Positions 34,325 to 41,893 of a stretch of DNA of 64,000 nt are shown in pieces. Position 1 is the stretch's first letter. Each line of letters starts with the position of its first letter. The stretch is from Nonomuraea turcica (GTDB taxonomy: Bacteria > Actinomycetota > Actinomycetes > Streptosporangiales > Streptosporangiaceae), in NCBI RefSeq assembly GCF_030718205.1, contig NZ_JAUZQF010000005.1:434001-498000 (forward strand), in the 5' to 3' direction. The notes below the pieces were generated by a model. That model was given only the letters and a program-made list of their open reading frames with translations. It did no database searches and was not told where the DNA came from. Position numbers and translations under genes: made by a program.

Positions 34325-34972
34325 TCATTCGCTCGGCCGGCCCCTTTCCGCGAGGTGCTCCACGTCGGCGGGCAGCCGGCCGCTCTCGCGATAGGCGCGC
34401 CAGGCGTCCTGGCCGGGAAACGTGCCTGCCTCCAGCTCGGCCAGCAGCGAACGCACCCAACCGGCCTCCGCCTCCCGCATCGCCAGGGCGTACTCGGATT
34501 CGAGCAGGAACAGCCTCGGCAGCTCGCGCCGCTCCCGCTCCAGATCCGCCAGGTCGGCCTCGATCCGCCGCTCCAGCAGCTCCAGCCGCTGCCGCAGCAG
34601 CGGCGCCACCTCGCCGGGGCCGAGACCGCCCATCACCGACAGGCCGGCCTCGAAGGACGAGGGCTCGGGCCGCGGGGTGGACAGCAGCTCGCGGGTCCAG
34701 TCCTCGGCCTCCTCCCGCCCGGCGTCGGTGATGCGGTAGACGGTCCGCTCGGGGCGGGCGCCCTGCCGGGTGCTCTCCACCGCCTCCAGCAGGCCGTGTT
34801 TCTCCAGGTTGCGGACGACGGTGTAGAGGGATCCCCATTTGATCGGCATGTCCTGGTCCTTGCCGCGTGCTCGCAGGACCGAGGCCATCTCGTACGGGTG
34901 CATGGGGCGCTGGACGACCACGGTCAGCACGGCCAGAGCCAGCAGGTTCGCAACCGGCCGCCGCTTCGCCAT
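34325..34972 (-). CDS. PadR family transcriptional regulator
   Basis: A 215-residue regulator. The PadR winged helix covers residues 8-85 (LALAVLTVVVQRPMHPYEMASVLRARG, then KWGSLYTVVRNLEKHGLLE and ERTVYRITDAG). The C-terminal half is a long helical dimerisation segment (LLRQRLELLERRIEADLADLERERREL), so it belongs to the larger PadR-s1-like subgroup. ATACGTAT and CGAATA words upstream of the start are likely operator parts. Targets are probably its own gene with the following hydrolase, and perhaps the MFS gene next door. Confidence 0.92.
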   Translation of the reverse strand: MAKRRPVANLLALAVLTVVVQRPMHPYEMASVLRARGKDQDMPIKWGSLYTVVRNLEKHGLLEAVESTRQGARPERTVYRITDAGREEAEDWTRELLSTPRPEPSSFEAGLSVMGGLGPGEVAPLLRQRLELLERRIEADLADLERERRELPRLFLLESEYALAMREAEAGWVRSLLAELEAGTFPGQDAWRAYRESGRLPADVEHLAERGRPSE

Positions 34973-34989
34973 CCCTCATCACCCCCGCT

Positions 34990-35027
34990 CACGAATACTC
35001 GTCTACGAATATACGTATGCGAGCATG
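34990..35027. promoter_or_regulatory. Candidate PadR operator
   Basis: An AT-rich island with ACGAATAC, ACGAAT and the 8-bp palindrome ATACGTAT (35011-35018), all within 30 bases upstream of the padR start. Such islands stand out in this GC-rich DNA and fit PadR boxes with ATA/TAT half-sites. The exact dyad cannot be fixed by eye. Confidence 0.4.
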
Positions 35028-35045
35028 AGGGCGCAAGGGTCCGGA

Positions 35046-36598
35046 TCAGACCGTCTGATCCACCTTCTGCTCCTGCTGGGCCGGCGGGGCCGCGGCAGAC
35101 AGCGGGCGCATGACGACGGCTGTCAGAGCCGCCGTGAAGGCCACGAGAATCGCCCCCACGACAGCCGTGACCTGCAGGGAGCCGGTGAAGGCGGCCCGCG
35201 CGGAGTCGAGCAGCGCGGTGGCGGCCGGATCGGACAGCCGCGCGGCCGCGGCGGCCGCGGCCCCGAGCGTGTCGCGGGCCTCCTCACCGATCCCGGCCGG
35301 CACCCCCTCGGGCACGGTCATCCGCGCCCGGTACACGGCCGCCGCGATCGAGCCGAACACCGCCAGCCCCAGAGCACCGCCGAACTCCTGCACCGTCTCC
35401 GACAGGGCGGAGGCCGCCCCCGCGCGCTCGGGCGGGGCGGACCCGACGACCATGTCGGTGCCCAGCACCATGAGAGGCGCCGCGCCGAAGAAGAACAGCA
35501 CCTGCGCGGTCACGACGAACGCCAGACCCGACGTCCCGCTCGCGGCCGCCAGCAGGCCCATTCCGGCCGCGGACACCACCAGACCCCCGGCCATGACCGA
35601 CGCGGGCCTGATCCGCCGGGCCAGCGCCGGCGCGGCCGTGAATCCCAGAACGAGCGACGCGGCCTGCGGCAGCGACCACAGCCCCGCCTGCAGCGGCGTC
35701 AGGCCGGCCACCAGCTGCATGTACTGCGCCGTCAGCAGCATGATCCCCGGCCCGACCAGGATGACCAGCATCAGAGCGCCCAGCGAGGCGCTGAACCGGC
35801 GCTCGGCGAACAACTTCAGGTCCAGCAGCGGGGCCGCCAGCCGCCGCTGCCGCCGGACGAACACCGCACCCAGGACGACACCGGCCACGACGGCCGCCGC
35901 GGGCCCCGCGCCGGGCCCGTACGCGGCGATCTCCTTGATCCCGTAGATGGCCGAGATGACAGCGGCCAGCGAGAGCGCCACACTGACCAGGTCCAGCCGC
36001 CCCGGGGCCGGGTCCCGGTACTCCGGCAGCAGCCAGGGCCCCGCCACCAGCAGCACCGCCATCACCGGCACGCCCAGCAGGAACACCGACCCCCACCAGA
36101 AGCTCTCCAGCAAGCTCCGCCCACCAGCGGGCCGATCACCATGCCGCCGGTGAAGCCCGTCATCCAGAGGCTGATGGCCACCGTCCGCTGGGCGGGGTCG
36201 CGGAACATGGTGCGGATCAGCGACAACGTGGACGGCATCAGCGTCGCGCCGGCGATGCCGAGCAGGCCGCGGGCGACGATGAGCAGGCCGGCGCTCGGCG
36301 CGTACGCGGCCAGGGCCGACGCCACGGCGAACGCGGTCGCGCCGATCAAGAGCAGCCGCTTGCGCCCGATCCGGTCACCGATCGCGCCCATGGTGATGAG
36401 GAACCCTGCGATGAGGAACCCGTACACATCGTTGATCCACAACAGCTGGGACGCGCTGGGCCGCAGGTCGGCGCTGAGCATCGGCACGGCCAGATGCAGC
36501 ACGGTCACGTCAATGGACAGCAGCAGGGTCGGCAGGATGAGCACGGCAAGACCGGCCCACTCCCGGCGTCCCGCTCGGATAACCACGTTTTCCGTCAT
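35046..36598 (-). pseudogene. DHA2-type MFS multidrug transporter with a frameshift
   Basis: Two adjoining frames make one 14-helix drug:H+ antiporter. The N-terminal part from 36598 (178 codons) has MTENVVIRAGRREWAGLAVL, the LLSIDVTVLHLAVP helix 1 and the motif ITMGAIGDRIGRKRLLL, and breaks after IGPLVGGA. The rest (LLESFWWGSVFLLGVPVMAVLL onwards) continues in another frame down to 35046. Adding one base near 36112-36118 (GGAGC|TTGCTGG on the coding strand) restores a continuous protein of about 517 residues. All helices otherwise look intact. It is either a recent null mutation or a sequencing error. It is divergent from a GntR gene with an operator between them. Confidence 0.8.
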
Positions 36599-36646
36599 GG
36601 TCCCGACCGTAGGAACTCAACCAAGCTTGAGGTCAAGCGAGTCGAC

Positions 36647-36667
36647 TTTGCATGCAATGTATGCAAA
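36647..36667. promoter_or_regulatory. GntR-type operator
   Basis: A perfect inverted repeat TTTGCAT-N7-ATGCAAA (36647-36667) lies 11 bases before the GntR start and within the 79-bp divergent region with the MFS gene. Spacing and the ATGCAA half-site fit FadR-subfamily GntR operators. Likely autoregulation and control of the transporter. Confidence 0.6.
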
Positions 36668-36677
36668 GCTTTCACAT

Positions 36678-37325
36678 ATGCAGACCGACGTCGCGTGCAG
36701 CCGCCTGCGGGAGCTCATCCTCGACGGCTCCTACCCGCCCGGCGCGCGGCTCACCGAGATGGAGGCCGCGGCGACCCTGGAGATGAGCCGTACTCCGGTG
36801 CGCGAGGCCCTGCGCATGCTGGCCGCCGACGGCCTCGTCCGCCCGGCCGGCCGCGGCGTGGTGGTCGTGGCGCTGGAAGCGGACGACCTGGACGAGGCCT
36901 ACCAGGTGCGGGCCGCGCTGGAGGCGCTCACCGCCGAGCTGGCCGCCGCCCGCCAGCGCGAGGGCCGCATCGCCCCCGCGGACCTGCGGGCGCTGCGCGA
37001 GGTCGCGACGCTGACCGCGACCGCCACGGCCGAAGGACGCCTCGCCGACGCTGTGCGGCTCAACCGGCGCTTCCACCGCACGATCGCGGAGCTGGCGGGC
37101 AACGCGATGGCCCTGCGGGCGCTGGAGCGGATCTGGGACCAGATCCAGGTGTCCACCCTGCACTCGCTCGTCCCGCCGTCCCGGCCGGCGCACGTGTCGG
37201 CTCAGCACGAGCGGCTGGTGACCGCGATCGCCGGCGGGCGCCCCGAGGACGCCGGTGCCATCGCCCGCGCCCACGTCCTCGACACCCGCACCACCACCCG
37301 ACGCGACAAGGAAGAGCACGCATGA
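36678..37325 (+). CDS. GntR family (FadR/FCD) transcriptional regulator
   Basis: A 215-residue regulator. The GntR winged helix is at 5-68 (SRLRELILDGSYPPGARLTE, then LEMSRTPVREALRMLAADGLV), the FCD ligand domain at 75-210 (YQVRAALEALTAELAA, RRFHRTIAELAGN, HERLVTAIAGGRPEDAGAIARAH) with metal-binding Asp/His positions kept. FCD regulators usually sense organic acids. The stop overlaps the OsmC gene (ATGA), so they are coexpressed. A perfect operator lies in its promoter. Confidence 0.92.
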   Translation: MQTDVACSRLRELILDGSYPPGARLTEMEAAATLEMSRTPVREALRMLAADGLVRPAGRGVVVVALEADDLDEAYQVRAALEALTAELAAARQREGRIAPADLRALREVATLTATATAEGRLADAVRLNRRFHRTIAELAGNAMALRALERIWDQIQVSTLHSLVPPSRPAHVSAQHERLVTAIAGGRPEDAGAIARAHVLDTRTTTRRDKEEHA

Positions 37326-37804
37326 CACGCCTGCACACCTACCCGACGGTCGTGACCTGGACCGGCAACAAGGGCACCGGCACCAGCGGCTACCGCGACT
37401 ACGGCCGCGACCACGAGCTGTCGGCCGACGGCCCGCCGACCCTCCCGGGCAGCTCCGACCCCGCCTTCCGCGGCGACCCTGCGCGCTGGAACCCTGAGCA
37501 GCTGCTGGTCGGCTCGCTGTCGCAGTGCCACATGTTGTGGTTCCTGCACCTGTGTTCGGTGGCGGGCGTCGTGGTCACCGCGTACGTCGACCGCGCCGTG
37601 GGCACCATGGCCGAGACCGCGGACGGCGGCCACTTCACCGAGGTCGTCCTGCGCCCGGAGGTCACCGTGGCCGCGCCGGAGATGGCCGAGACCGCCACCC
37701 GCCTGCACGCCGACGCCCACAAGGCGTGCTTCATCGCCTCCTCGGTCAACTTCCCGGTGCGGCACGAGCCGGTCGTGCGCGTTCAGGACGTCGCGGCCTC
37801 GTAG
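37322..37804 (+). CDS. OsmC family peroxide-detoxifying protein
   Basis: A 160-residue OsmC/Ohr-type protein with both redox Cys: C69 in LLVGSLSQCHMLWFL and C136 in HKACFIASSVNFPV. GYRDYGRDHEL (23-33) is the conserved N-terminal block. These thiol peroxidases reduce organic hydroperoxides. It is coupled to the GntR gene and overlaps the convergent TetR gene by 22 bases at the 3' end. Confidence 0.92.
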   Translation: MTRLHTYPTVVTWTGNKGTGTSGYRDYGRDHELSADGPPTLPGSSDPAFRGDPARWNPEQLLVGSLSQCHMLWFLHLCSVAGVVVTAYVDRAVGTMAETADGGHFTEVVLRPEVTVAAPEMAETATRLHADAHKACFIASSVNFPVRHEPVVRVQDVAAS

Positions 37805-38490
37805 TCGAGTCCCAGCCTCGGGGCGAGCTCCCGCAGGCACTCCTCGAAGACCGGCTCCAGGTCCGTGTAGGCGAAGTCGAGCTGGTTGAGCACCTCCATG
37901 CAGAGCAGGCCGTACAGCCTGATCCAGCACGACAGGACGACGTGCACGGCCTCCACGGGCAGCTCGTGCCCGGGCGAGGCCGAGTACGCCCGAAGCTGCT
38001 CCCTGATGGACGGGTCCAGCTCGGCGGGCACGGGGAACGGCCGGCTCTTCCACAACGCCGCGACCTCCTCCAGGAAGACCTGCCCGAAGTCGTGGCCGGC
38101 CAGCTCGCGCGGGGAGTCCGGCCGCCGCTCGCCGGTGATCGGGCTGGCGAACACCCAGCCGAACTCCGCCCGGTGCGTGATCGCCCACGTCCGCATCGCC
38201 CGGCAGGTCGCCAGCAGCCGCCGGCCGTGATCCCCCGGCGGGCACGCCTCCCGCGCCGTCTCCATGGCCTCGGTCAGCTCGCGGATGAAGTCCACGGTGA
38301 CCGCCCCGACCAGCTCCTCGTGACCGGCGTAGTAGTGGTAGAGGGCCGGCCCGCTCATCCCCATCTCCCTGGCCACGGCGTTGATCGTCACGGCGGCCGA
38401 CCCCTGCTCGATCAGCAGCTTGCGCGCGGTCGCGCGGATCTCCGCCAGCGTCGCCTGCCGGACTCTCGCACGCCTGCCCTGCGCGACCAT
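37783..38490 (-). CDS. TetR/AcrR family regulator
   Basis: A 235-residue TetR protein. The helix-turn-helix is at residues 12-60 (LAEIRATARKLLIEQGSAAV, VAREMGMSGPALYHYYAGHEELV). The C-terminal domain with WVFASPITG and VLSCWIRLYGLLCMEVL resembles the TetR_C_13/WHG type often found in actinomycetes. The start is GTG or ATG close to 38490. It is divergent from a siderophore-interacting protein gene, which it may control through the AT-rich 95-bp region between them. Confidence 0.9.
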   Translation of the reverse strand: MVAQGRRARVRQATLAEIRATARKLLIEQGSAAVTINAVAREMGMSGPALYHYYAGHEELVGAVTVDFIRELTEAMETAREACPPGDHGRRLLATCRAMRTWAITHRAEFGWVFASPITGERRPDSPRELAGHDFGQVFLEEVAALWKSRPFPVPAELDPSIREQLRAYSASPGHELPVEAVHVVLSCWIRLYGLLCMEVLNQLDFAYTDLEPVFEECLRELAPRLGLDYEAATS

Positions 38491-38585
38491 CGTTCTCCCT
38501 TCCCGACACGTCCGTTGACATCCTAGAGCATCTATGTTTCCTTAATGACTCTAAACAAACTTACTGGCATAAAGGAGATCTCGGG

Positions 38586-39338
38586 ATGAGCAGGACGCGC
38601 AATCCGCTCGCGGGCGCCTTCGCCAAGTACGTCATGACGGCGACGGTCACCGAGGCCGAGCTCGTCACGCCCACGATGCGCCGCATCCGCCTGGAGACCG
38701 GCGTGCCGATCGCCTTCCCCTACCGGCCGGGCCAGCACATCAGGGTGCAGCTCAACGACCCGCTGTCGGTGCAGGGGATCCTGCGCCCCGCCGACACGCT
38801 GCGCACGTACACGATCTGGGAGCTGGATCCCGACCGGCGGGGCCTGGAGCTGCGGGCGCACCTGTACGGAGGGGACGGCATCGGGTTGCGCTGGGCGCGC
38901 GAGGTGGCGCCCGGCGATCCGGTGACCTTCTGGTGGCCGCGCGGCGATTTCTTCACCCGCGACGAGGCGCCGTTCCACCTGTTCGCCGGCGAGGAGACGG
39001 CGAGCGCGGCGTTCGGCCCGATGATCCGCGCCCTGGGGCCGCGGGCGCGTGTGCACGGCGTGCTGGAGAGCGACTCCCCCGAGCACGATCCGCCCATGCC
39101 GGGGCTGCACGAGCTGCACCGGGTGCATCGGGCAGGGGCGCCCGCCGCCTCCTCACGGACGCTGCTCGCCGCGGTCGCCGCCCTGGCCCTCCCGGGCAAC
39201 GCCGGCGCCGCCTACCTCGCCGGTGAGGCACGGACGTGCCAGATGATCAGGGACTATCTCGTACGGGAGCGCAATTGGGCACGTACATCGATCAAGGTCA
39301 AGCCGTTCTGGACGCCGGGCAAGCGCGGGCTCCACTGA
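38586..39338 (+). CDS. Siderophore-interacting protein (FAD-dependent ferric-siderophore reductase)
   Basis: A 250-residue SIP family flavoprotein. The FAD-binding 9 domain is at 15-130 with YRPGQHIRVQL and RTYTIWELDP (the RxYT flavin motif near 80). The NAD(P)-binding SIP domain follows (FHLFAGEETASAAFGPMIRAL) and ends with YLVRERNWARTSIKVKPFWTPGKRG, the typical C-terminal family tail. It releases iron from ferric siderophores in the cytoplasm. AAAGGAGA is close to ATG 38586. No siderophore genes adjoin. The AT-rich upstream region may hold both TetR and iron-regulator sites. Confidence 0.92.
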   Translation: MSRTRNPLAGAFAKYVMTATVTEAELVTPTMRRIRLETGVPIAFPYRPGQHIRVQLNDPLSVQGILRPADTLRTYTIWELDPDRRGLELRAHLYGGDGIGLRWAREVAPGDPVTFWWPRGDFFTRDEAPFHLFAGEETASAAFGPMIRALGPRARVHGVLESDSPEHDPPMPGLHELHRVHRAGAPAASSRTLLAAVAALALPGNAGAAYLAGEARTCQMIRDYLVRERNWARTSIKVKPFWTPGKRGLH

Positions 39339-39380
39339 AAATCGTTTGTGCAGATCCTTCACGGTGATCACGCTGAGGGC

Positions 39381-40232
39381 ATGCCTGCACGATCCTCCAG
39401 CGCGTTGCTGGGATTCCCGCCGGACGCACGCCTGCTGATCGTCAACAACGACGACTTCGGCATGTACCGGGACGTCAACGAGGCCGTCGTCCGCTCGATC
39501 GAGGACGGGATCGCCGCCTCGTGCAGCCTGATGACGCCGTGCCCCGCCGCGGACCATGCCATGAGCCTCCTGCGCGAGCGTCCGGAGCTCCCCTTCGGCA
39601 TCCACCTGACCCTGGTGTGCGAGCTGCCAGGCCATCCCTGGGGGCCGCTCAGCGGCCGGGAGAAGGTGCCGTCGCTGCTCGACGAGATGGGCCGGCTCCA
39701 CACCCCAGACCGCATCCCCGAACTCCTCGCCCGCGCCAGGATCGACGAGGTCGAGACCGAGTTCCGCGCGCAGATTCACGCTGTGCTCGACGCGGGGCTG
39801 ACGCCGGTCCATCTGGACTGGCACTGCCTGGCCGACGGCGGGCGCGAGGACGTGTTCGAGCTGACCGCGGCCCTGGCCGGCGAGTACGGCCTGGCGGTGC
39901 GGGCCTGGCTGGACCCCGCGCGCACACTGCTGGGCGCCCGCGGCCTGCCGGCCCTCGACCACGATTTCCTGGACAGCTTCGCGCTGGACCTGGACGCCAA
40001 GGCGGCCGCGTACGCGCAGCGGCTGCGTGACCTGCCGCCGGGCCTGAGCGAGTGGGCCGTGCATCCCGCCCTGGGCGGCGAGGAGTCGCGCACGGTCGAT
40101 CCGCACGGATGGCGGGTCCGCCGGAGCGACTACGCGTTCCTCACCTCACCCCAGGCGCGCGAGCTGCTGCGGCGAGAAGGGATCACCGTGATCGGCTACG
40201 ACGTCGTCCAGCGCGCGTGGACGACGGGGTGA
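39381..40232 (+). CDS. ChbG/YdjC family carbohydrate deacetylase-like protein
   Basis: A 283-residue YdjC-fold protein. The metal site motifs are LIVNNDDFGMYRDVNEAV (residues 17-34, with the catalytic Asp pair), IHLTLVCELPGHPWG (His ligand near 75) and VHLDWHCLA (ligand His near 140). Family members deacetylate chito-oligosaccharides or act on related amidated sugars (ChbG, HpnK). No signal peptide, so it is cytoplasmic. The ATG at 39381 is preferred; the frame is open from 39348. It follows the SIP gene by 43 bp but is functionally unlinked. Confidence 0.85.
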   Translation: MPARSSSALLGFPPDARLLIVNNDDFGMYRDVNEAVVRSIEDGIAASCSLMTPCPAADHAMSLLRERPELPFGIHLTLVCELPGHPWGPLSGREKVPSLLDEMGRLHTPDRIPELLARARIDEVETEFRAQIHAVLDAGLTPVHLDWHCLADGGREDVFELTAALAGEYGLAVRAWLDPARTLLGARGLPALDHDFLDSFALDLDAKAAAYAQRLRDLPPGLSEWAVHPALGGEESRTVDPHGWRVRRSDYAFLTSPQARELLRREGITVIGYDVVQRAWTTG

Positions 40233-40235
40233 CGC

Positions 40236-40508
40236 TCAGAGCGCGAAGGCGAGCGCGGCGGCGTCGTGACGGAGAACCATGATCAGAAGAGTGGCGACCA
40301 GCGTGGCGATGAGCAACCAGCTGATCAGGATGATGACCGTCGAGCGGCGCGGCCGTCGCCGGCCTTCGGACTGCCCTGTCGACCTCGCCTCGCTGCGACG
40401 GACCCGCTCGTTGAACGACTCCAGCCGTGCGACGAGTCGCGGATCGTCCTCGACGAGGTGCTGCTCGATCTGGGCCAGCATCCGCTCCTCGTCCTGCGAC
40501 CAGGCCAT
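40236..40508 (-). CDS. DUF3040 membrane protein
   Basis: A 90-residue protein beginning MAWSQDEERMLAQIEQHLVEDDPRL, the DUF3040 N-terminal signature, followed by a basic stretch (GRRRPRRS) and one hydrophobic helix STVIILISWLLIATLVATLLIMVL. DUF3040 proteins are small actinobacterial membrane proteins of unknown role. GGAGGTG precedes the ATG at 40508. It is convergent with the deacetylase gene, with a gap of only 3 bases. Confidence 0.85.
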   Translation of the reverse strand: MAWSQDEERMLAQIEQHLVEDDPRLVARLESFNERVRRSEARSTGQSEGRRRPRRSTVIILISWLLIATLVATLLIMVLRHDAAALAFAL

Positions 40509-40618
40509 GGGTGCACCTCCGGAACGCAAGCTCTGTGGCGTCTTTCTGCCCAACCATGAAGATCATTAGCCCCAGCCTGACTAGGTAATTGCACCCTCTT
40601 TTCCATTTGCGATCAAGC

Positions 40619-40634
40619 TCGAACTTTTGTTCTA
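40619..40634. promoter_or_regulatory. LexA (SOS) box
   Basis: TCGAAC-TTTT-GTTCTA differs by one base from the perfect actinobacterial SOS palindrome TCGAAC-N4-GTTCGA. It lies 8 bases before the ATG of the radical SAM gene, where bound LexA would block transcription. Confidence 0.7.
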
Positions 40635-40642
40635 ATCATGTC

Positions 40643-41674
40643 ATGCGCTGGGACAACCTGCGCCTGACAGGGCCTGCCGAGGACGATCCTGCCGCGCCGC
40701 TCTTCGCCCGCGGCGCGGTCACCCGCACCTTCGACACGCCCGAGTTCACGGGCATGACCTTCTACGAGATCCGGGCCAGGTCCATCGTCAACCGCGTCCC
40801 GGCCGCAAGCCGGGTGCCGTTCGAGTACACGATCAACCCGTACCGCGGATGCAGCCATAGCTGCATTTACTGTTTTGCCCGAAAAACGCACGAGTATCTG
40901 GATTTGGATGCCGGAGCGGACTTCGACTCCAAGATCGTCGTCAAGGTCAACGCCGCCGAGCTGGCCCGCAAGGAGCTCGCCTCGCCCCGTTGGGGCGGCC
41001 ACCACATCGCCATGGGCACCAATGTCGACTGTTACCAGCGTGCCGAGGGCCGCTACCGGCTGATGCGCGGAATCCTGGCCGCGCTGCGCGACGCCGCCAA
41101 CCCGTTCTCGATCCTCACCAAGGGCACGCTGATCCTGCGCGACCTCGACCTGCTCACCGAGGCGGCCGGCGTGACCGAGGTGAGCGCCAACGTGTCGGCC
41201 GGGTTCGTCGATCCGGAGATGTGGCGGGCGGTGGAGCCCGGCACGCCCAACCCGCGCCGGCGGCTGGAGGTCTGCGCCACGCTCAACGACAACGGCATCG
41301 CGTGCGGCGTGCTGATGGCGCCGATCCTGCCCTACCTCACCGACTCCCCCGCTCAGCTCGAACGTACGGTGAAGGAGATCGCCGACGCGGGCGCCACCCA
41401 CATCGCCCCGATCGTGCTGCACCTGCGGCCGGGGGCGCGGGAGTGGTGGCTGACCTGGCTGTCGCGGGAGCACCCCCGTCTGGTGCCGCGTTACCTGGAG
41501 CTCTACGGGCGGGGCGCCTACGCGCCGAAGGCCTACCAGCAACGGATCACGTCGCAGGTCAAGGAGCTGGCCGAGCGCTTCGGCGTCGGCCGCGCCACCC
41601 CGGCGATGGCCCGCCGCCTCCCACCCCGCCCTGCCGCGGCCGCGCCGGCCCCGGAGCAGCTCCGCCTGCTGTGA
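40643..41674 (+). CDS. Rv2578c family radical SAM protein (spore photoproduct lyase-like)
   Basis: A 343-residue radical SAM enzyme. The iron-sulfur motif C70-SHS-C74-IY-C77 (C-x3-C-x2-C) is followed by FARKTHEYLDLDAG. YTINPYRGCSHSCIYC and LTKGTLILRDLDLL are blocks of the Rv2578c group, related to SplB. The mycobacterial homologue is, to my knowledge, part of the LexA regulon, and here a good LexA box sits just before the start, so a DNA-damage role is likely though the reaction is unproven. ATG 40643 is chosen from the family start MRWDNL. Ends with a Pro/Ala-rich tail. Confidence 0.92.
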   Translation: MRWDNLRLTGPAEDDPAAPLFARGAVTRTFDTPEFTGMTFYEIRARSIVNRVPAASRVPFEYTINPYRGCSHSCIYCFARKTHEYLDLDAGADFDSKIVVKVNAAELARKELASPRWGGHHIAMGTNVDCYQRAEGRYRLMRGILAALRDAANPFSILTKGTLILRDLDLLTEAAGVTEVSANVSAGFVDPEMWRAVEPGTPNPRRRLEVCATLNDNGIACGVLMAPILPYLTDSPAQLERTVKEIADAGATHIAPIVLHLRPGAREWWLTWLSREHPRLVPRYLELYGRGAYAPKAYQQRITSQVKELAERFGVGRATPAMARRLPPRPAAAAPAPEQLRLL

Positions 41675-41893
41675 CGCCGTCCGCCCGGCCGGCACCCGGG
41701 CCGGTCGGGCGGTCCCCCTTGAGGGCCGACGGCCGACACGCGCGCCGGGCTTAAATCGCTCGCATCCGCGAGTCCATCGATGGCACGATGGCCGGGACCT
41801 GCAGGCCCGACTACCAGGAGCATGTGATGCGAGGCCGCCCCGGATTCTCCCAGCGCCCCATTGGCACGAGAGTTCTCGAGGGCTCCAGCATCC

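Noticed and set aside
41827..41893. Leader peptide for translational attenuation of the Tet(M)-like gene
   Set aside because: An ATG frame exists and overlaps the start, but no alternating hairpins typical of attenuation can be drawn confidently.
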